The notes under the pieces: model-generated
What the model was told of the DNA's origin: nothing
The model's database searches: none
What the model saw: the letters and a program-made list of their open reading frames with translations, nothing else
Translations under genes and position numbers: made by a program
Shown here: in pieces, positions 60,448-64,000 of the stretch
Position numbering within the stretch: the stretch's first letter is position 1
Layout: each line of letters starts with the position of its first letter
Assembly: GCF_016863295.1 (NCBI RefSeq)
Contig: NZ_BOOP01000014.1
Span: forward strand, 1-64,000
From: Planotetraspora phitsanulokensis
GTDB lineage: Bacteria > Actinomycetota > Actinomycetes > Streptosporangiales > Streptosporangiaceae
Length of the DNA stretch: 64,000 bases
Direction of reading: 5' to 3'

Positions 60448-60966
60448 CTACTCCGCCTCGCCCAGATCGAACAGGCCCTGTGGGGCGTCCACGACGAGCA
60501 GGCCCTTCTCGAGGTCGATCTCGGGCACGAGGGCCTTGACGAACGGCACGTAGACCTCGTCCCGGTCCGGACGGCGCACCACCAGCAGGTCCTGGCCGTG
60601 GTGGAGGACCTCGGCGACCTCGCCCACGTTCACCCCGTCGGTCGTCACCACGGAGAGGCCGATGAGCTCGTGGTCGTGGAACTCGTCCGGATCGTCCAGC
60701 GCGGGGATGTCGGCGGAGTCGACCACCAATAACGTGCCGCGCAGCGACTCGGCCGCGTCCCTGTCGCGCACGCCGGCGACGGCGAGCAGCAGGATGCCCG
60801 CGTTCCAGCGAACCCGCTCGACGACGAGCGGCCCACGGCTCGCGGGATCGGTGGCGAGAGCCGTACCGGGGGCGAAACGCAGATCGGGGTCGTCGGTGCG
60901 CACCTCGACCGTGACCTCGCCCCGCACTCCGTGCGGCCGGCCGATCCTGCCCACGACTAGCTGCAC
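60448..60966 (-). CDS. rimM: ribosome maturation factor RimM
   Basis: 172 residues, needed for 30S subunit assembly with S19. The N-terminal barrel has VVGRIGRPHGVRGEVTVEVRTD. The PRC-barrel C-terminus has DHELIGLSVVTTDGVNVGEVAEVLHHGQDLLVVRRPDRDEVYVPFV. GTG start. A strong hairpin lies between this gene and the upstream KH gene. Confidence 0.96.
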   Translation of the reverse strand: MQLVVGRIGRPHGVRGEVTVEVRTDDPDLRFAPGTALATDPASRGPLVVERVRWNAGILLLAVAGVRDRDAAESLRGTLLVVDSADIPALDDPDEFHDHELIGLSVVTTDGVNVGEVAEVLHHGQDLLVVRRPDRDEVYVPFVKALVPEIDLEKGLLVVDAPQGLFDLGEAE

Positions 60967-61032
60967 TTGTCGCCTTCCTCCGAACGTCTGTGAAACCTCG
61001 GTCGCGACGTCGTCACGGCCCCGGAAAACGAA

Positions 61033-61063
61033 CCGGGGGACCCCCTGTGTGAGGGTCCCCCGG
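61033..61063. terminator. 11-bp GC-rich hairpin between khpA and rimM
   Basis: CCGGGGGACCC pairs perfectly with GGGTCCCCCGG across a 9-base loop. It stands between two co-oriented genes, 15 bases after the KH gene stop. No T-tract, so it may be an attenuator or processing site. Confidence 0.65.
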
Positions 61064-61077
61064 CCGTACGGTTCTAC

Positions 61078-61320
61078 TCAGCGGGCCTCGTCCAGATCGA
61101 CCAGGTCGACCCGGACGTACTTGCCGTCGGCCAGGGCGGTCACCACGGTGCGCAGCGCCTTCGCCGTACGGCCCCCGCGGCCGATGACCTTGCCGAGGTC
61201 CTCGGGATGTACCCGAACCTCGAGGACGCGCCCGGTGCGGATGCGCCGGGCTCGGACCCGGACTTCGTCGGGATGCTCGACGATGCCCTTCACCAGATGC
61301 TCGAGGGCTTCCTCGAGCAC
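61078..61320 (-). CDS. khpA: KH-domain RNA-binding protein (KhpA type)
   Basis: An 80-residue single KH domain with the GxxG loop VIGRGGRTAKALRTVV and the start LEEALEHLVKGIVEHPDEVRVRA. KhpA proteins bind many RNAs and affect cell length and translation in Gram-positive bacteria. It starts at a GTG one base after the rpsP stop, the usual gene pair. Confidence 0.93.
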   Translation of the reverse strand: MLEEALEHLVKGIVEHPDEVRVRARRIRTGRVLEVRVHPEDLGKVIGRGGRTAKALRTVVTALADGKYVRVDLVDLDEAR

Positions 61321-61321
61321 C

Positions 61322-61771
61322 TCAGGACCCGCCTTCCGGCTTCTCCTCGGCGGCGGGCGCCTCAGTGGTCTCTTCGGCCTTGGCCGGCTTCTTTGCCTTC
61401 TTCGGCGTGGTGGCGGCGCCGGTGTCGCTGGACAGCGTCTCCTTTGCCGCGGCCTCGTAGGCGGCGTGACGGTCGGCCTTCGGCTCGGCGACCAGGAGCG
61501 GCGCCGGAGCGGCCTCGCCCTTGAACTTCTGCCAGTCGCCGGTCAGCTTGAAGAGCTTGAGGACCGGGTCGGTCGGCTGCGCGCCGACGCCCAGCCAGTA
61601 CTGCGCCCGCTCGGAGTTCACCTCGATGCGCGAGGGGTTCTCCTTCGGGTGGTACAGACCGATCTCCTCGATCGCCCGGCCGTCACGCTTGGTCCGGCTG
61701 TCGGCGACGACGATGCGGTACTGCGGGTTGCGGATCATGCCGAGCCGCTTGAGCTTGATCTTGACTGCCAC
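61322..61771 (-). CDS. rpsP: 30S ribosomal protein S16 with C-terminal extension
   Basis: S16 of 149 residues. The core [42 protein letters not shown] and [19 protein letters not shown] is standard. The last 60 residues are an Ala/Lys/Glu/Pro-rich tail, common in actinobacteria. GTG start with AGGAG about 12 bases upstream. Confidence 0.96.
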   Translation of the reverse strand: MAVKIKLKRLGMIRNPQYRIVVADSRTKRDGRAIEEIGLYHPKENPSRIEVNSERAQYWLGVGAQPTDPVLKLFKLTGDWQKFKGEAAPAPLLVAEPKADRHAAYEAAAKETLSSDTGAATTPKKAKKPAKAEETTEAPAAEEKPEGGS

Positions 61772-61861
61772 GGGTGTGGTCTCTCCTGCATTAGAGCGTG
61801 GGTGAGCGGTGTCTCATCGAGTGGGGCACGATGGGAGCCCGCCCGAGGGACAGACGCGACA

Positions 61862-61885
61862 GGCGGGGGTGAGAGGGCACCCGCC
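61862..61885. terminator. imperfect hairpin in the ffh-rpsP gap
   Basis: GGCGGG-GGTG pairs with CACCCGCC (one bulged G). It lies in the rpsP leader region, about 90 bases before the start and 140 bases after the ffh stop. It may be a weak ffh terminator or part of a leader structure. Confidence 0.35.
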
Positions 61886-62027
61886 AAGTCACGATGTTCC
61901 AGCTAGACATTCTGCCAGACGCGTGCGGGTGCTCGGCCAATCGCGGCCGATGTGACGTCGAAGAATTCGTGATCGGGACGCTTCCGGCCCGCCCTCGGAC
62001 GCGGATCGGGGGCCGGAGAGGCGCCCG

Positions 62028-63560
62028 CTACTGGCCGGGCAGCTTGAACTTGGACGGGTCGAACCCGGGCGGAAGCTGCAGATTGCCGAGCACGCCGCCG
62101 CCTCGAGGCTGGGCCGTCTCCTCCGCCCCGGCGCCGGCTCCCGCTCCGGACTTGGGCTGGCCCGCCTTGCGTGGGTCACCGCTCACCCGGCGGCCCTTCT
62201 TGGCCTTCTGCGCTTTCTGCGCCTTGTTGCGACCTCCCGGAAGGCCCGGGATGCCCATGCCCTGGCTCATCCGCTTCATCATCTTCTGCGCCTCGAAGAA
62301 GCGGACCACGAGGCCGCTCACCTCGGTGACGGTCACGCCGGAGCCCTTCGCGATGCGGGCGCGGCGCGAGCCGTTGATCAGCTTCGGCTCCGCACGCTCG
62401 CCGGGGGTCATCGAGCGGATGATCGCGGCGATGCGGTCCAGGTCACGGTCGTCGACCTGGTTGAGCTGGTCCCGCATCTGCCCCATTCCGGGCATCATGC
62501 CGAGGAGGTTCTTGATGGGGCCCATCTTGCGGACCATCATCATCTGCTCGAGGAAGTCGTCGAGCGTGAAACCGTCCCCGGAGACGAGCTTCTCCGCCAT
62601 CTTGGCGGCTTCCTGCTCGTCGAACGTCTTCTGCGCCTGCTCGATCAGGGTGAGGATGTCACCCATGTCGAGGATCCGGCCCGCCATGCGGTCCGGGTGG
62701 AACGCGTCGAAGTCGGCGAGCTTCTCACCGGTCGACGCGAACATGATCGGGCGGCCGGTGACGTGCCGGACGGACAGGGCGGCGCCGCCGCGGGCGTCGC
62801 CGTCGAGCTTGGTGAGGACGACCCCGTCGAAGCCGACCCCGTCCATGAACGCCTGGGCGGTGCTGACGGCGTCCTGACCGATCATCGCGTCGACCACGAA
62901 CAGCACCTCGTCGGGGCTGATCGCATCCCTGATGTCGGCGGCCTGCCGCATCAGCTCCTGGTCGATGCCAAGCCGTCCTGCGGTGTCGACGATGACCACG
63001 TCGTGCTGCTGACGCCTGGCGTGCTCGATCGACTGCCTGGCGACCTCGACCGGGTCCCCGACTCCGTTGCCCGGCTCGGGCGCGAAGACGGCCACCTCGG
63101 CCCGCTCGGCCATGACCGACAACTGCTGAACCGCGTTGGGACGCTGGAGGTCACAGGCGACGAGCAGAGGAGCGTGCCCCTGGTCCCGCAGCCACTTGGC
63201 CAGCTTGCCCGCGAGGGTCGTCTTACCCGAGCCCTGGAGGCCGGCGAGCATCACGACGGTGGGCGGCGTCTTGGCGTAGCGCAACCGCCGTGTCTCGCCG
63301 CCGAGGATCTCGATCAGCTCGTCGTTGACGATCTTCACGACCTGCTGGGCGGGGTTCAGCGCCTGGGAGACCTCGGCTCCGCGGGCTCGCTCCTTGATCC
63401 GCGCCACGAAGTCCTTGACGACCGCCAGAGCGACGTCCGCCTCGAGCAGCGCGATGCGAATCTCGCGGCAGGTCGCGTCGATGTCGGCGTCGGAAAGCCT
63501 GCCTTTGGACCGAAGGGAGGAGAAGACCGAAGTCAGCCGGTCGGAAAGGGTCTCGAACAC
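62028..63560 (-). CDS. ffh: signal recognition particle protein Ffh
   Basis: The SRP54 GTPase, 510 residues. N-domain about 1-90; G-domain with GLQGSGKTTLAGKLA, DTAGRLGIDQELM and TKLDGDARGGAALS. The Met-rich M-domain (about 310-445) holds LEQMMMVRKMGPIKNLLGMMPGMGQM and the RNA-binding RARIAKGSGVTVTEV. A Gly/Lys/Pro-rich tail follows to GFDPSKFKLPGQ, which is longer than in E. coli. It binds signal sequences and 4.5S RNA. GTG start. Confidence 0.97.
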   Translation of the reverse strand: MFETLSDRLTSVFSSLRSKGRLSDADIDATCREIRIALLEADVALAVVKDFVARIKERARGAEVSQALNPAQQVVKIVNDELIEILGGETRRLRYAKTPPTVVMLAGLQGSGKTTLAGKLAKWLRDQGHAPLLVACDLQRPNAVQQLSVMAERAEVAVFAPEPGNGVGDPVEVARQSIEHARRQQHDVVIVDTAGRLGIDQELMRQAADIRDAISPDEVLFVVDAMIGQDAVSTAQAFMDGVGFDGVVLTKLDGDARGGAALSVRHVTGRPIMFASTGEKLADFDAFHPDRMAGRILDMGDILTLIEQAQKTFDEQEAAKMAEKLVSGDGFTLDDFLEQMMMVRKMGPIKNLLGMMPGMGQMRDQLNQVDDRDLDRIAAIIRSMTPGERAEPKLINGSRRARIAKGSGVTVTEVSGLVVRFFEAQKMMKRMSQGMGIPGLPGGRNKAQKAQKAKKGRRVSGDPRKAGQPKSGAGAGAGAEETAQPRGGGVLGNLQLPPGFDPSKFKLPGQ

Positions 63561-63772
63561 GTGATTGGCCAGCCTCGAAGCAAGTGAACAGTCGGTGGAC
63601 TAAGCGTCGCGTCCCCCAGCCTATCCGTCCAGACGGCCTGCGCGCCCGAGCCGCCGCGATCACATCATCGGCCGCAGGCGCCTTGGACGGGAGCCGACAC
63701 GGTCTGATGCGGCCTGTGCGGAGGAGAATCGCGCGCCGGCGAGCAGTCAGGAGCAGGAACGCGCCTCCGGAG

Positions 63773-64000
63773 TCAGCGGTTGTTTCTGACGTATAGGGCT
63801 AGACGGGTATAGCCGAACGATCTGTTCGACACGAACTTGAAGTCGCGGCGGAGCTCGACAAAACGCGGGTCCCCGATGTTCCTCGGCCCGGCAGGGGGTG
63901 CGACCAGCCACACCCGATCCACGCTGGCGGCCGCCGCCGTGAACTGATCAGCCGTCCGCGGCTCGTATGTCCCGGGCGCGTTGGTCAGATCGATCAGGTT
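63773..64000 (-). CDS. 3' end of an unidentified gene running off the window
   Basis: A minus-strand frame enters from the right edge and ends at a TGA. The visible 75 residues include TYEPRTADQFTAAAASVDRVWLVAPP, then FKFVSNRSFGYTRLALYVRNN at the end. The alternation of hydrophobic strands and the closing LALYVR resemble the soluble C-terminal domain of GT-C-type membrane mannosyltransferases, but this is a guess. Third positions are moderately G/C-rich. The start and most of the protein lie outside. Confidence 0.6.
   Translation of the reverse strand, partial: NLIDLTNAPGTYEPRTADQFTAAAASVDRVWLVAPPAGPRNIGDPRFVELRRDFKFVSNRSFGYTRLALYVRNNR

Noticed and set aside
61889-62179. 96-codon minus-strand frame between rpsP and ffh
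   Set aside because: It overlaps the end of ffh in another frame and has Arg/Ser/Pro-rich composition without a ribosome binding site.

Overview
The DNA is a high-GC actinobacterial chromosome segment, most likely from the Streptosporangiales. The evidence is GC-rich third codon positions, frequent GTG/TTG starts, an F420-type luciferase-like oxidoreductase, tandem lepB genes and the actinobacterial order ffh-rpsP-khpA-rimM-trmD-rplS-lepB-lepB-rnhB-DUF2469. The order-level placement is inference. I see no rRNA, tRNA, CRISPR array, transposase or prophage.

Layout. 0.4-3.3 kb: an AI-2E family membrane protein, an unknown small protein and a GT87-like membrane glycosyltransferase. 3.4-3.6 kb: a miniature unit made of a 19-bp palindrome, a 33-codon membrane-peptide ORF and a 17-bp hairpin. 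3.6-9.8 kb: four secreted GH18 chitinases in a row, built from shuffled CBM2, CBM4/16-like, FN3 and GH18 modules, behind one candidate operator and a structured leader. 10.2-18.8 kb: a drug-type ABC exporter, an AfsR/SARP regulator, a siderophore-interacting flavoprotein, an SBP56/methanethiol-oxidase gene overlapping a membrane gene, and a LysE/LeuE exporter. 18.8-25.2 kb: metabolic singletons, including a phosphotriesterase-family protein that has lost nearly all its metal ligands.

25.3-33.0 kb is a polyamine uptake and catabolism operon (aldehyde dehydrogenase, PotA-D-B-C type ABC importer, FAD amine oxidase) read away from an Lrp-family regulator. 33.3-37.5 kb carries a cyclase/nitrilase pair, a protein with two DivIVA-like modules, and a two-gene ABC transporter. 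37.8-40.0 kb is a DUF222-HNH nuclease with an SOS-like box upstream. From 40.1 kb rightwards lies core information-processing DNA: rlmN, a SUFU-like protein, cdsA, frr, pyrH, tsf, rpsB; then an ArsR/MFS pair and a CoA-transferase; then yraN-yifB-dprA-xerC; then M23, DUF2469, rnhB, lepB x2, rplS, trmD, rimM, khpA, rpsP and ffh; and the 3' end of an unidentified gene at the right edge.

Two large-scale patterns stand out. First, the block yraN-yifB-dprA-xerC-M23 is inverted relative to the order I know from mycobacteria, and a cluster of DnaA-box-like sequences sits at one junction. Second, at least six genes end inside or directly against short tandem arrays with unrelated unit lengths (27, 24, 17, 11 bp and others). 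This looks like recurrent slippage growth at gene 3' ends.
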